This document shows, in pieces, positions 20,799 to 28,496 of a DNA stretch of 41,585 nucleotides. The DNA comes from a virus: IMG/VR virus record IMGVR_UViG_3300000234_000008, positions 1 through 41,585 of that record. One strand, written 5' to 3'. Within the stretch, counting starts at the first letter, position 1; the number at the start of each line of letters is the position of its first letter. The notes under the pieces were generated by a model. The model did not search any database. It was not told the DNA's origin and saw only the letters and a list, made by a program, of their open reading frames with translations. A program made the position numbers and the translations under genes.

Positions 20799-22133
20799 AT
20801 GGCCGGAGTGACTTCGCATGGCTGGGTCAGCAAGACGCTGGGGGATATCCAGAGCGACCTCAGGGCGGCCTTCCGTCGCGTGTTCGGACTGGCCGTAAAC
20901 GTCGACCCGCGCGCTCGAGCGGGGCAGTTGGTGGACATCATGGCCGACGCTCTCTCGACGGTCTGGGAGCTCGGCGAGGCCGTGGCCGGTGCGGTCGACC
21001 CGTCTGGGGCCGCAGGAGTCCAGCTCGACAACCTGGCGGCGCTCACCAACACCTTCCGTAGGCCGGCGACGAAGAGCACCGTGACGCTGACGTGCATCGG
21101 CACCGTGGCGACGGAGCTGGATGTCGGGAGACGGGTTTCCGTCGCAGGAGCCTCTGCGGTCTTCGAGACGCTGGCGCCGGCGACGATTGCAGCGGCGCCT
21201 GCATGGTCTGCCTCGACGCCCTACGCGGCTGGGGCCGTCGTCGCCGCGGACTCGAGCATCTGGAGGGCATCGGTCGCTGGGACCTCTGGGGTGGTCGCTC
21301 CCACTGGCGCGGGGCCCTTCGTCGACGGAGCCGTGACGTGGGTTCGCCTCGGCAGCGGCGTCGGGTATGTGGACGTGGATGCCGAGGCGACAGCCACCGG
21401 CCCAGTGCAGGGCTTCGCCGGGACGCTGACGGTCATCGACACGCCGGCATCTGGATGGGCCGCCGTCACCAACGCGCTCGACGCGCTGCCGGGGACCAAT
21501 CAAGAGACGGACGCCGAGTTGCGTCTGCGCAGGCAGCAGGAGATCGCTGCCATCGGGACTTCGCCGCTCGATGCCGTGCGCGCAGAGCTACTGAAGGTGG
21601 CCGGCGTTTCGACATGCACAGTGTTTGAGAACCCGACTGACGTGACGGTCGACGGCATCACCCCGCACGCCATCGAAGCACTCGTCGAAGGCGGGGCAGA
21701 TGCAGATCTGCGCCAGGCAATCTTCGCGGCGGTCGCAGCCGGCATCGAGACCGTGGGGAGCGTCTCCGGGACAGTGGCCGACTCGGCCGGGAACGCCCAC
21801 GCGATCAAGTTCACCCGTCCATCGGTGGTGAACATCTACGTTGGCGTAACGCTCACGAAGGACCCGGCCCGATACCCACTCGATGGCGACGCCCAGGTGC
21901 GCGCTGCCATCGTGGCGGCTGGCGACAAGCGAGGCCTTGGTTTCGATGTGGTCTCCTCTCGCATCGCGGGTGATGTCTTCTCTGCCGTGGCAGGCGTGCT
22001 GGATGTGCAGCCGGTCCTCGTCAGCACCGCGCCGAACCCGATGCTCCCAACCGCCATAGCAATCTCCCTTCGTCAGCGCGCCGACTTTGACACCTCCCGC
22101 ATCACCGTCGTGTCCACGAGCGGGGTGCCGTGA
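20799..22133 (+). CDS. Baseplate J-like protein
   Basis: 444 residues, ATG 20799. The baseplate J family is recognised by WVSKTLGDIQSDLRAAFRRVFG at the start, DALSTVWELGEAVAGAVDP, LDNLAALTNTFRRPATKSTVTLT, and the central GLPGTNQETDAELRLRRQQEI-like segment (NALDALPGTNQETDAELRLR). C-terminal VVNIYVGVTLTKDPARYPLDG and IAGDVFSAVAGVLDVQPVLV complete the pattern. J proteins form wedges of the baseplate and connect to the fibre. An extra domain with the sequence AWSASTPYAAGAVVAADSSI looks like a carbohydrate-binding module. Confidence 0.85.
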   Translation: MAGVTSHGWVSKTLGDIQSDLRAAFRRVFGLAVNVDPRARAGQLVDIMADALSTVWELGEAVAGAVDPSGAAGVQLDNLAALTNTFRRPATKSTVTLTCIGTVATELDVGRRVSVAGASAVFETLAPATIAAAPAWSASTPYAAGAVVAADSSIWRASVAGTSGVVAPTGAGPFVDGAVTWVRLGSGVGYVDVDAEATATGPVQGFAGTLTVIDTPASGWAAVTNALDALPGTNQETDAELRLRRQQEIAAIGTSPLDAVRAELLKVAGVSTCTVFENPTDVTVDGITPHAIEALVEGGADADLRQAIFAAVAAGIETVGSVSGTVADSAGNAHAIKFTRPSVVNIYVGVTLTKDPARYPLDGDAQVRAAIVAAGDKRGLGFDVVSSRIAGDVFSAVAGVLDVQPVLVSTAPNPMLPTAIAISLRQRADFDTSRITVVSTSGVP

Positions 22134-22735
22134 TGCTCGCGGAGATCACCGACTACTCTGCCCGGGCGAAGGCGAAGCTGCTGGCGCAGTACGCAGACAA
22201 GCCGCGCGTCGCCGGCATCATCGGAGAGCTCGGTGGGCTCGCGCAGGAAGTCGAGGCCGCCATCTGGGACCTCATTGCCGAGACCAACATCGACACGGCC
22301 ACTGGGGTCTGGCTGGACCGCCTGGGTGCCATCATCGGAGAGGCCCGCGACGGTGCTGCCGATGTGGACTACCGCGCGTTCATCAAGGCGCGCATCTGCG
22401 CGAACCGGAGCAACGGGCGAATCGAAGATCTGATCTCCGTCGTGAAGGCGTGGAACGGAGGCGTGCTCCCGACGCTCTTCATCACGCCGTACTACCCGGC
22501 CTCCGTAGAGCTTCGCCTGGGTGGTGGCGTGCCCGTCATCGAGCGCCTGATTCGCCTGCTGAAATGCACCAGGTCTGCTGCCATCGGGCAGATGGTCCTG
22601 TACCAGACGGTCGCTGACGCAGCGGCCTTTGCCTTCTCGAGTTCGGCTGCGCCAGAGGCATCGGCGACGCAAGGCTTCGGGGACTCCACCGCCCATGCAA
22701 CGGGCGGCTCATTCGTTGGCGCCGAGCGCGCCTGA
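22130..22735 (+). CDS. Baseplate wedge protein, DUF2612-like
   Basis: 201 residues from GTG 22130, overlapping the upstream TGA (GTGA); ATG 22133 is equivalent. The sequence DYSARAKAKLLAQYADKPRVAGII, ATGVWLDRLGAIIGEARDG and DYRAFIKARICANRSNGRIEDLI matches DUF2612, a family that in Mu-like and other myophages follows the J gene and lies at the end of the baseplate wedge. The C-terminal region (GVPVIERLIRLLKCTRSAA) is the conserved tail, and the very end is alanine- and serine-rich. It probably anchors the fibre encoded next. Confidence 0.75.
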   Translation: MMLAEITDYSARAKAKLLAQYADKPRVAGIIGELGGLAQEVEAAIWDLIAETNIDTATGVWLDRLGAIIGEARDGAADVDYRAFIKARICANRSNGRIEDLISVVKAWNGGVLPTLFITPYYPASVELRLGGGVPVIERLIRLLKCTRSAAIGQMVLYQTVADAAAFAFSSSAAPEASATQGFGDSTAHATGGSFVGAERA

Positions 22736-22748
22736 TAGGACGGACACG

Positions 22749-24158
22749 ATGGCTACGAAACCAACCAACCTTGCAGTCTGGGCAACGGGCGCAGCGCCAA
22801 TCACCGAACCTCTCCTCGCCGAGAAGCAGGCCGGATGGGCCGTCGCATCGAAGCCACCGGCGCAGTGGTTCAACTGGTGGATGAAGCTGGTGCACCAGTG
22901 GCTCGTCTGGCTCGACGCGTTCGAGGCCGACCCGCACACCTGGGTTGGCTTCCAGACCTTCAACACAGGCATCAGAGGGTACGGCAACAATCTGAATCCG
23001 GGCATCAGAGGTGACTCGGGTGGCTCTGGGTTCGCGGGCGTGCACGGATACAGCACTCACTCTGGTGTCGGAGAACACGCCGTTCTCGGAACGCACACGC
23101 ACGCGAACGGAACCGGCGTAAAGGGCGAGGCGTTCGCCACTGGTGGGAGGGCGATCGGCGTTCGCGGGCAGGTCACAACAGGCGAAGGCGTGAATGGCGA
23201 GGCGACTTCCGGTATTGGCGTGTCCGGAGAATCTGCAACTGGGATCGGCGGGAACTTCTCCGGAGGCGCCTACGGTGTTCGCGCCGAAAGTCCGAGCATC
23301 GCGATCCTCGCGGCGAACAACGGCGGACCTGGCGGGGTAACGAAGCCGGCAGGGCTCTTTGTCGGAGGCGACGCCAATGGAGCAAACACTGGACGCCCTG
23401 CGATTTACGCCAAGGGTGGTGGCTCTGGAGACCCGGCCGACAATCAGCAGGCCAACTCGGCATCGGCCATCGTCGCGGTCGGCGGGATCGCTGCGGGATC
23501 GAGCGAGATCGCTCCCGCCATCGGAGACTCTGACGCTGGCTCAGGCATCATCTCCACGGGCGGCGCTGTGCAGGCCGAGTTCAATTCCGGTTCGCCTGGG
23601 GCTGGCGTGGTGGCCACTGGTGGTGGGCAGATCGACCCTGGCTTCGGCGGCGTCCGAGGTGGCTCTGGAGTCGTAGCCATCGGCGGCACCGCTGACGGCG
23701 GGAAGGGCTACTCGGTCGACGCTGATGGCGACATGCGCCTCAACGGACAACTCGAGATGGTTGGCGCCGACAAGGCGATGACCGCCCCGCAGACGAACCT
23801 GCTGACGGCTGGCCTCCTCGTGAAGGCATGGGCTCGTATCCGCATCGCATCGGGCTCCTACCAACTGCTTGGCGGCCAGAACATCGCGTCGCTCGTCGCT
23901 GGCACCACGCCGACCCACGGCCAATTCAAACTGAACCTCGCTGCTGCTGTGCCTCGCGCGACTCGCATCGTGATCGCCAAGGCGGACACCGGTGGCCATG
24001 ACATCTCGCCCTACGACTACGCGGGATCGCTCGGGGCGAACGACACGACAATCGGATTCGAGGTCATCAACAGACCGACCGATGGGTCCGCCGTCACCAC
24101 CGTCGACCTGAACACGCAAACGGTGGTCGCCCACATCCTCGTCCTCGGCCTGCAGTGA
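22749..24158 (+). CDS. Tail fibre protein with Gly-rich repeats
   Basis: 469 residues, ATG 22749. The N-terminal 80 residues (TNLAVWATGAAPITEPL; WAVASKPPAQWFNWWMKLVHQWL) match the attachment part of fibres in related phages. Residues 80-290 are repeated 'GIRG..G...G' and 'GV.GES..G.GG' units, typical of a beta-helical shaft. The C-terminal part (AWARIRIASGSYQLLGGQNIA) and the strand-rich end could be the receptor-binding tip. It is the last clear structural gene before the lysis cassette, and its position next to the DUF2612 protein supports the fibre role. Confidence 0.75.
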   Translation: MATKPTNLAVWATGAAPITEPLLAEKQAGWAVASKPPAQWFNWWMKLVHQWLVWLDAFEADPHTWVGFQTFNTGIRGYGNNLNPGIRGDSGGSGFAGVHGYSTHSGVGEHAVLGTHTHANGTGVKGEAFATGGRAIGVRGQVTTGEGVNGEATSGIGVSGESATGIGGNFSGGAYGVRAESPSIAILAANNGGPGGVTKPAGLFVGGDANGANTGRPAIYAKGGGSGDPADNQQANSASAIVAVGGIAAGSSEIAPAIGDSDAGSGIISTGGAVQAEFNSGSPGAGVVATGGGQIDPGFGGVRGGSGVVAIGGTADGGKGYSVDADGDMRLNGQLEMVGADKAMTAPQTNLLTAGLLVKAWARIRIASGSYQLLGGQNIASLVAGTTPTHGQFKLNLAAAVPRATRIVIAKADTGGHDISPYDYAGSLGANDTTIGFEVINRPTDGSAVTTVDLNTQTVVAHILVLGLQ

Positions 24159-24187
24159 CCACGGTTTGTCGCCGGGCGATGGGCTGA

Positions 24188-24193
24188 TACCCT
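24188..24193 (+). promoter_or_regulatory. TACCCT, candidate -10 box of a leaderless promoter (lysis genes)
   Basis: TGATACCCT stands 7 bases before the ATG at 24201; no ribosome-binding site lies between fibre gene and ATG. This is another member of the TANNNT set, and would drive the lysis cassette. Confidence 0.35.
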
Positions 24194-24200
24194 GATTCTC

Positions 24201-24482
24201 ATGGGTCTCGACGACGCCGAGAAGATTGCCGCGATGCTCGAGCGCGCTCCGCTGTCGGGGTTTCTGGCGCTGACGTTGGTCGCACTGGTGGTGCTCTTCT
24301 GGTTGCTGATGCGCGAGAAGAACGCGCACCAGACCACCATCCGCGAGGTGGTCGAACTCACGACCGCAATCAGCGGCCAGTGGGAGCGCCAGCTGAACAT
24401 CCAGGAACGCCTCGTTAGCCTCGACGCTCGCCTCCAGACAATCGTCCAGTCCCCAAGGCCCCCCTCACAGGAGCGTCCATGA
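24201..24482 (+). CDS. Single-pass membrane protein with coiled coil (lysis region)
   Basis: 93 residues, ATG 24201. After a short acidic start (GLDDAEKIAAMLERAPL) comes one strongly hydrophobic helix (SGFLALTLVALVVLFWLLM), then a charged helical region with heptads (IREVVELTTAISGQWERQL) and a proline-rich tail. One membrane helix plus periplasmic coiled coil resembles an i-spanin or antiholin. In the phage lysis cassette it is followed at once by two small genes, a holin-like gene and the endolysin. ATGA overlap with the next gene. Confidence 0.6.
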   Translation: MGLDDAEKIAAMLERAPLSGFLALTLVALVVLFWLLMREKNAHQTTIREVVELTTAISGQWERQLNIQERLVSLDARLQTIVQSPRPPSQERP

Positions 24483-24697
24483 CGGCAGCGAAGGCAATCG
24501 GCATCTCGCAGGGCAGTACGGCGAACCAGGCGGCCTCGGCGCGCGACAGGGTACGGCAGTTGACCGACGCCATCCGCAAGGGGAAGCGCGTCTCGTACCC
24601 CGACTCAGACATTGAGCAAGAGCTCGGAGGACGGGCTGCGGACGCACGAGACGAGGACCGACCGACCGAGAAGAGGTTGGGTCGTGACGACCGCTGA
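24479..24697 (+). CDS. Small soluble protein in the lysis cassette
   Basis: 72 residues, ATG 24479 in ATGA overlap. The protein is highly charged and helical (SARDRVRQLTDAIRKGKRVS), with an acidic, arginine-rich end (DARDEDRPTEKRLGRDDR). There is no membrane segment or signal peptide. It overlaps the holin-like gene by 14 bases. It may be an antiholin, regulator or a cryptic gene; no family was recognised. Confidence 0.5.
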   Translation: MTAAKAIGISQGSTANQAASARDRVRQLTDAIRKGKRVSYPDSDIEQELGGRAADARDEDRPTEKRLGRDDR

Positions 24698-24932
24698 CAT
24701 AGCCATCCTGCTCGTCTACGGCGGGGTGATGGCCTACTTCGTTGGCCGCTTCGCTCGGTTCCGTCGCTGGCCTTCGCTCGGCGTGGCGATGCTACCAATC
24801 GGTTGGGTCCTCCTCGCGCTGGAGGAGCGCGCTGGAGATCGAGTGGTCGACGCCACGAAGTGGGCAGGCGTCGGCGCTGGGCTGCTTCTGCTTTTTATGG
24901 TGCTGGCCGCAGATCGATCGGAGAGACGATGA
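24684..24932 (+). CDS. Holin-like membrane protein
   Basis: 82 residues from GTG 24684 (GTGACGACC; AAGAGG lies upstream). Three hydrophobic segments can be drawn: TADIAILLVYGGVMAYFVG, WPSLGVAMLPIGWVLLAL and WAGVGAGLLLLFMVLAA. Positive residues (RFARFRRW) lie between the first two and the end is DRSERR. Small size, three membrane helices and a position immediately before the endolysin are the marks of a class I-like holin, which makes the hole in the inner membrane at lysis. The stop overlaps the endolysin ATG. Confidence 0.65.
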   Translation: MTTADIAILLVYGGVMAYFVGRFARFRRWPSLGVAMLPIGWVLLALEERAGDRVVDATKWAGVGAGLLLLFMVLAADRSERR

Positions 24933-25456
24933 CCTGGATGCCCGACGACGCGTGGTGGTCTCTGACGGCGCCACTCACCGGAGGGAGCAGCAACCGATCC
25001 TCGATGTTGCTTGAGCAAATCCTCGACCAGTTCGACGTGGAGGCATCGAAGCGATACCGGCGTACCGCCGAAGGCACGAAGTGCAACATCTTCGTCTGGG
25101 ACGCCACGAGAGCGCTCGCGTGCGAGGTGCCGCAACGGGAGCTCACGTCTCGCGGGCTCGTCCAGCAGAACGCGAACATGATGTGCGACTGGCTCGGAGG
25201 CATCGGGCGCCAGCACAACTGGAACGAGGTCGCAGAGAACGTTGCGCGCAGCCGGGCAGACTCCGGGTTTCCGGTGGTGGCGACGCAGAAAAACCCTGGC
25301 GGCATCGGCCACATCGCGATGGGTACGCGCGCGCCTGCTGGCGGCGAAGTCGGCAAGCTCTGGATCGCCCAGGCAGGCGGAAAGAATTTCCGGCGAGTGC
25401 GAGTGTTAGAAGGGTTCCTCGCAACCATCCCGGTGCGTTTCTACACCCACAACTGA
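24929..25456 (+). CDS. Putative endolysin (CHAP/NlpC-like peptidase fold)
   Basis: 175 residues, ATG 24929 in ATGA overlap with the holin-like gene. It has the pattern KCNIFVWDATRALACEVPQR with Cys52 followed by Trp-Asp, and later VVATQKNPGGIGHIAMGTRA with His128, and IAQAGGKNFRRVRVLEGFL. The 'C-N-x-F-V-W' and 'G-H-I-A-M' elements are those of thiol peptidases of the CHAP/NlpC-P60 group that cut peptidoglycan cross-links. Cys52 and His128 are the expected catalytic pair. There is no signal peptide, so it depends on the holin. Assignment is by motif and position, not by search. Confidence 0.75.
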   Translation: MTWMPDDAWWSLTAPLTGGSSNRSSMLLEQILDQFDVEASKRYRRTAEGTKCNIFVWDATRALACEVPQRELTSRGLVQQNANMMCDWLGGIGRQHNWNEVAENVARSRADSGFPVVATQKNPGGIGHIAMGTRAPAGGEVGKLWIAQAGGKNFRRVRVLEGFLATIPVRFYTHN

Positions 25457-25464
25457 GGACCTCC

Positions 25465-26004
25465 ATGATTCGCTTCGCGCTCGTGCTGCTCGCCATTCCC
25501 GCTTTCGCTCAGGACGGAGGGAGCGCCTCGCCCGTCGTCGCCGAGGCTACTCCACTGGGCTCGCTTTTCACTTGGCTGGCGCTGGTCGGCGTCTCGGCCG
25601 TCGTCGCACTCGTCGCACTCGTCGGCGTGTTTCTGTCGAGGCGCGCGAAAGACTCGCGCATCTGGGCGCTGGTCAACGGGCTGTGGATTCTGATGCAGAC
25701 CGCCGTCGCTCATGCCGAGCGCGAGGTCCGTCCAGAAATCCAAAAGGCGCTCGCCGACGGGAAACTGACCCCCGAGGAGGCCGCAGCGCTCAAGGCGAAG
25801 ACGCTGCAGATCTTCCGGGGACAGGCCGCCACTCAGTTGGGCGAACTCACGAAGCTGATGGGGTTCTCCGACACGGGCCTCGGCGCATTCATCAGCGGCC
25901 TGCTCGAGCGCGCGGTCTCGACACTGCAGTCGCCCGGGGTGCAGACGGCTGCAGCACCGTCAGATGGTCCGGCCCCCGAACTCGAGAAGCCATCGGTCCC
26001 CTGA
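25465..26004 (+). CDS. Signal-peptide/membrane protein (lysis-associated)
   Basis: 179 residues, ATG 25465 eight bases after the endolysin stop codon, with GAGGACC as a weak ribosome-binding site. An N-terminal signal peptide (MIRFALVLLAIPAFAQDGG) is followed by a long hydrophobic helix LFTWLALVGVSAVVALVALVGVFL. The rest is a soluble helical domain (LTPEEAAALKAKTLQIFRGQ; LGELTKLMGFSDTGLG). The layout resembles LLH-type holins or i-spanins (a membrane helix plus a long coiled domain). Its place right after the endolysin supports a lysis role, not proven. Confidence 0.55.
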   Translation: MIRFALVLLAIPAFAQDGGSASPVVAEATPLGSLFTWLALVGVSAVVALVALVGVFLSRRAKDSRIWALVNGLWILMQTAVAHAEREVRPEIQKALADGKLTPEEAAALKAKTLQIFRGQAATQLGELTKLMGFSDTGLGAFISGLLERAVSTLQSPGVQTAAAPSDGPAPELEKPSVP

Positions 26005-26036
26005 AGGCCCCTATCGACGCCTCGCTCACTTCCGAC

Positions 26037-26312
26037 GTGCCGTTGGCCAGCCAGCGAGCCATCGAGGGAGTGCGCGGGGAGGTTCGCAGCGGGCTCGACA
26101 AGGCATCGCTGCTGCCAGTCGGTAGGGGCTATCTCGAGGCGACAGTTGGCGCTCGGTCGACCGCAGGATTGTTCGCGCGCATCGAAGCCGGGGCGCGCCC
26201 AGCGCAGCACCTCACGGTGTTCGGTTACGGCCAGGTCGCGACTGGTATCCCTGGGCTGCAGGCATTCGGGTCCGTCTGGGAGGCCGGTGTTGGCGCCCGC
26301 GTGAGATGGTGA
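26037..26312 (+). CDS. Small hypothetical protein, beta-rich
   Basis: 91 residues if started at GTG 26037; no ATG exists. The frame is open upstream, and a CTG at 26001 would form CTGA with the upstream stop, in line with the overlaps elsewhere. The protein reads GVRGEVRSGLDKASLLPVG, then YLEATVGARSTAGLFARIEAG and FGSVWEAGVGARVRW, with alternating hydrophobic residues ending in aromatic Trp, the pattern of an outer-membrane beta-hairpin protein. No family was recognised. It ends 60 bases before the next gene. Confidence 0.5.
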   Translation: MPLASQRAIEGVRGEVRSGLDKASLLPVGRGYLEATVGARSTAGLFARIEAGARPAQHLTVFGYGQVATGIPGLQAFGSVWEAGVGARVRW

Positions 26313-26372
26313 CGCCCCGGATCTGCTCTACTCATCAGCACCACCAGCGCCTCGCTGGTCGTCGGAGACCAC

Positions 26373-26693
26373 ATGAGCGTGATCGAATTCAGAATCACCC
26401 GGGGCGACGTGCTTCCTCGGCTGCGCATGCAGCTGAGGGATGGGCCGACGCCAATCGATGTGACGACAGCGTCCGTTGCTCTGCAGCGCCTGCGCCGGAG
26501 CGACGGCGTGGAGGTCCCGCTCGGCGGCACTGTCGCGAAGATCGACGCGGCCAACGGCATCGTGGAGTTCTCCTGGGCACCAGCCGACGTGGCCGATGCC
26601 GAGGTCTACGACTGCAGGTGGAGATTGGCCTGGGTCGACGGCTCCCAGACCGTTCCGCAGGGCTGCTTCGTCAGGGTGCACGTCGGCGAGTGA
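26373..26693 (+). CDS. Baseplate upper-like (BppU-type) domain protein
   Basis: 106 residues, ATG 26373 (CGGAGACCAC upstream). The N-terminus MSVIEFRITRGDVLPRLRMQ and the body PIDVTTASVALQRLRRSDGV, IDAANGIVEFSWAPADVADA, VYDCRWRLAWVDGSQTVP give the small beta-sandwich pattern of BppU N-terminal domains ('f.ikrGDt.p.l...l.d.dG..idLt.a.v.f'; 'd...G.v.Y.w...d...aG.Y...f.v...dG....P'). These attach receptor-binding modules to baseplates. Here it lies apart from the other fibre genes, at the end of the plus-strand module, and overlaps 23 bases with a gene fragment on the other strand. Confidence 0.65.
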   Translation: MSVIEFRITRGDVLPRLRMQLRDGPTPIDVTTASVALQRLRRSDGVEVPLGGTVAKIDAANGIVEFSWAPADVADAEVYDCRWRLAWVDGSQTVPQGCFVRVHVGE

Positions 26694-26769
26694 AGCGGAC
26701 CACCCAGACCCATGGGTTGATCAGGGCGCGGACCATCGCTCCGCTGAAGAGAATCGGCCGCTCCTTCAT
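26671..26769 (-). pseudogene. Truncated fragment of a conserved phage gene (MKERPILFSG start)
   Basis: 32 codons, ATG 26769-26767 in ATGA overlap with the ParB gene stop. The first 17 residues, MKERPILFSGAMVRALI, closely resemble the well-known N-terminus of ASCH-like phage proteins ('M..kPILFSg.MVRAil.GrKtqTRR'). The frame then diverges into NPWVWVVRFTRRRAP and stops; the conserved KTQTRR is missing. The gene was probably cut off where the minus-strand operon meets the oppositely reading BppU-like gene. It is probably a remnant, or a microprotein that keeps the start. Noted from memory, not searched. Confidence 0.55.
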
Positions 26770-28496
26770 GGCTGCGCCTCCGGGCTGACCTTCTTCGCGC
26801 CCATCAAGGCCTCGGCCTTCTCCGAGTTCTCGATGGCCTTCTCGATGTCCGCCAGGGAGACGGCGTGCGCCTTCGCAAACATTTTCAGCGAATCGCTGTA
26901 GCCGTCCGACGCGTCCCCATCGTCCCCATCGATGATCGCCTTCACGAAGAGGAACCGCACGAGATCTTGCCTCTGGCCTCGCTCGATTTTCTCCTCCACG
27001 CTTTCCCAACCGAGCGCATCGAGGATCTCCTTGCGCTGCCACTGGCCGGCGAGGCCTCGTGCCAGCACGCGCCAAGCCGCGTCGTCCATGCCGACGCGAG
27101 CCACAGAGTCGGCGATCTTCAGCGCGGCCGCAGCCACCACCTTCTGCCGGATGTCGTGCGCCTCGCGGAGTTCCTTCGCCTCGGTCTTCTCCGCCTTGAG
27201 GTTCTCCGAGCGGCTCGTCTCGATCTGCGCCCACTTCAGTCCGCTCTCTGCGAGCGCCTTCACCAGCGCATCTCGCTCCACGAGATCGTGCGCCTTCATC
27301 TCGCGATCGGGAGCCACCACTCGCTGGGGCCGCTTGTCCTCGGGCTGGCGCTCCCAGAGTTCGCCCCAGGTGCGCTTCTTCGAGTCGGCGTGGTTTGGCT
27401 CGCTCATGTCCACGTACCTCGACCCGTATGGCAGCTGGCTCCCGGACGAAAACAGCTTCGCCCCCTCGTCCAGCCCGAGCACCTTGGCTCCCTTTTTCTC
27501 CTCGGCCGCAGCCTTCTTCGCCCAGGCGGCCGAGGCTTTCTGCCGAAAGCACCCGACATCGGTGCAGACCTGGCCGGCCTGCCGGAGATCGTCGAAGAGC
27601 CCTGGCGTCGCCGACTTCGAATTCTTCGGGCAGACGTCGCATCCGCCGGCATCGGGGAGCAGCATCGCGTCCTTGAGCGAGAACGGGGCGCCCCTCAGCG
27701 AGCGGCAGAACTCGCGCTGCACCCAGTCGATGGCCGGGCGCGCCGAGATGACCTGGGACTGACCGTCGTCGTCCGCGAAACGTGAGGTCATCTCCTTGAG
27801 CGCCTTCGCTTGAAGCGCGTGCGTGGGGAGCCGCGCAAGGGGGACCGCAACCGAACTCGGCAGCACACCATCCGCCATCGCCTTCCGCGCCTCGCCGCAC
27901 AGCGCCGTCAGCTTGAGCCTCGAGTAAACGGTCGCCTTCGACGTGCCGACCCTCGCGGCAATCTGCTCCACGGAGTACCGGAAGCGCACCTGCATCGACT
28001 CGTAGGCCTCGGCCTCCTCGAGTTCCGTGAGGTCGACGCGCTGCAGGTTTTCGGTGATTTGAATCTCCAGCACCTGCACGTCATTCAGCGCGCGAACATC
28101 GCACGGGACCGACGCGAGGCCCGCCTCCTTCGCAGCCCGGAAGCGCCGGTGCCCCGCGACGATCTCGAGCCTCTCAGACCCGGCCATCTCGCGGACAATC
28201 AGCGGCACCATCATGCCGACCGCCTTGATCGACTGCGCCAGGGCGTCCATCCCGCCGAACGTCTTGCGGGGGTTCGTCGGCGACTCAGAGAGCAGATCGA
28301 TCGGGATGGTCACCAATTGAGACGCCGGAGGAGGCAGCAACGCAGCGGCGTTCTTCTCCACATCGGCGCCCCATCCCATCTCGGTCTTCACTTGCTCGAC
28401 AAAGCTTGCGGTGCCCTTCTCTTTGGCCTTCATGCCTTCGGTCACATCATCGGCGACTGTCTTCTTTCCACTGCGGGACTGCGTCTTGGGTTTCAT
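26766..28496 (-). CDS. ParB/RepB/Spo0J-like protein
   Basis: 576 residues, ATG 28496-28494. The ParB N-terminal domain is clear: SPTNPRKTF (72-80), LAQSIKAVGMMVPLIVRE, EIVAGHRRFRAAKEAGL (GHRR at 115-118 in the CTP-binding place, normally G-E-R-R), QITENLQRVDLTELEEAEAY, and a helix-turn-helix, YSVEQIAARVGTSKATVYSRLKL. A cysteine-rich piece (CDVCPKNSK; CTDVGCF) and a long charged helical part follow. ParB proteins clamp DNA using CTP. No ParA is present, so it may serve in replication, regulation or DNA binding rather than partition. It is the last intact gene of the minus-strand operon. Confidence 0.85.
   Translation of the reverse strand: MKPKTQSRSGKKTVADDVTEGMKAKEKGTASFVEQVKTEMGWGADVEKNAAALLPPPASQLVTIPIDLLSESPTNPRKTFGGMDALAQSIKAVGMMVPLIVREMAGSERLEIVAGHRRFRAAKEAGLASVPCDVRALNDVQVLEIQITENLQRVDLTELEEAEAYESMQVRFRYSVEQIAARVGTSKATVYSRLKLTALCGEARKAMADGVLPSSVAVPLARLPTHALQAKALKEMTSRFADDDGQSQVISARPAIDWVQREFCRSLRGAPFSLKDAMLLPDAGGCDVCPKNSKSATPGLFDDLRQAGQVCTDVGCFRQKASAAWAKKAAAEEKKGAKVLGLDEGAKLFSSGSQLPYGSRYVDMSEPNHADSKKRTWGELWERQPEDKRPQRVVAPDREMKAHDLVERDALVKALAESGLKWAQIETSRSENLKAEKTEAKELREAHDIRQKVVAAAALKIADSVARVGMDDAAWRVLARGLAGQWQRKEILDALGWESVEEKIERGQRQDLVRFLFVKAIIDGDDGDASDGYSDSLKMFAKAHAVSLADIEKAIENSEKAEALMGAKKVSPEAQP

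Noticed and set aside
26708-26717. ACCCATGGGT palindrome as bidirectional terminator between convergent genes
   Set aside because: The stem is only 5 bp with no loop and no T-tract, and lies inside the gene fragment.
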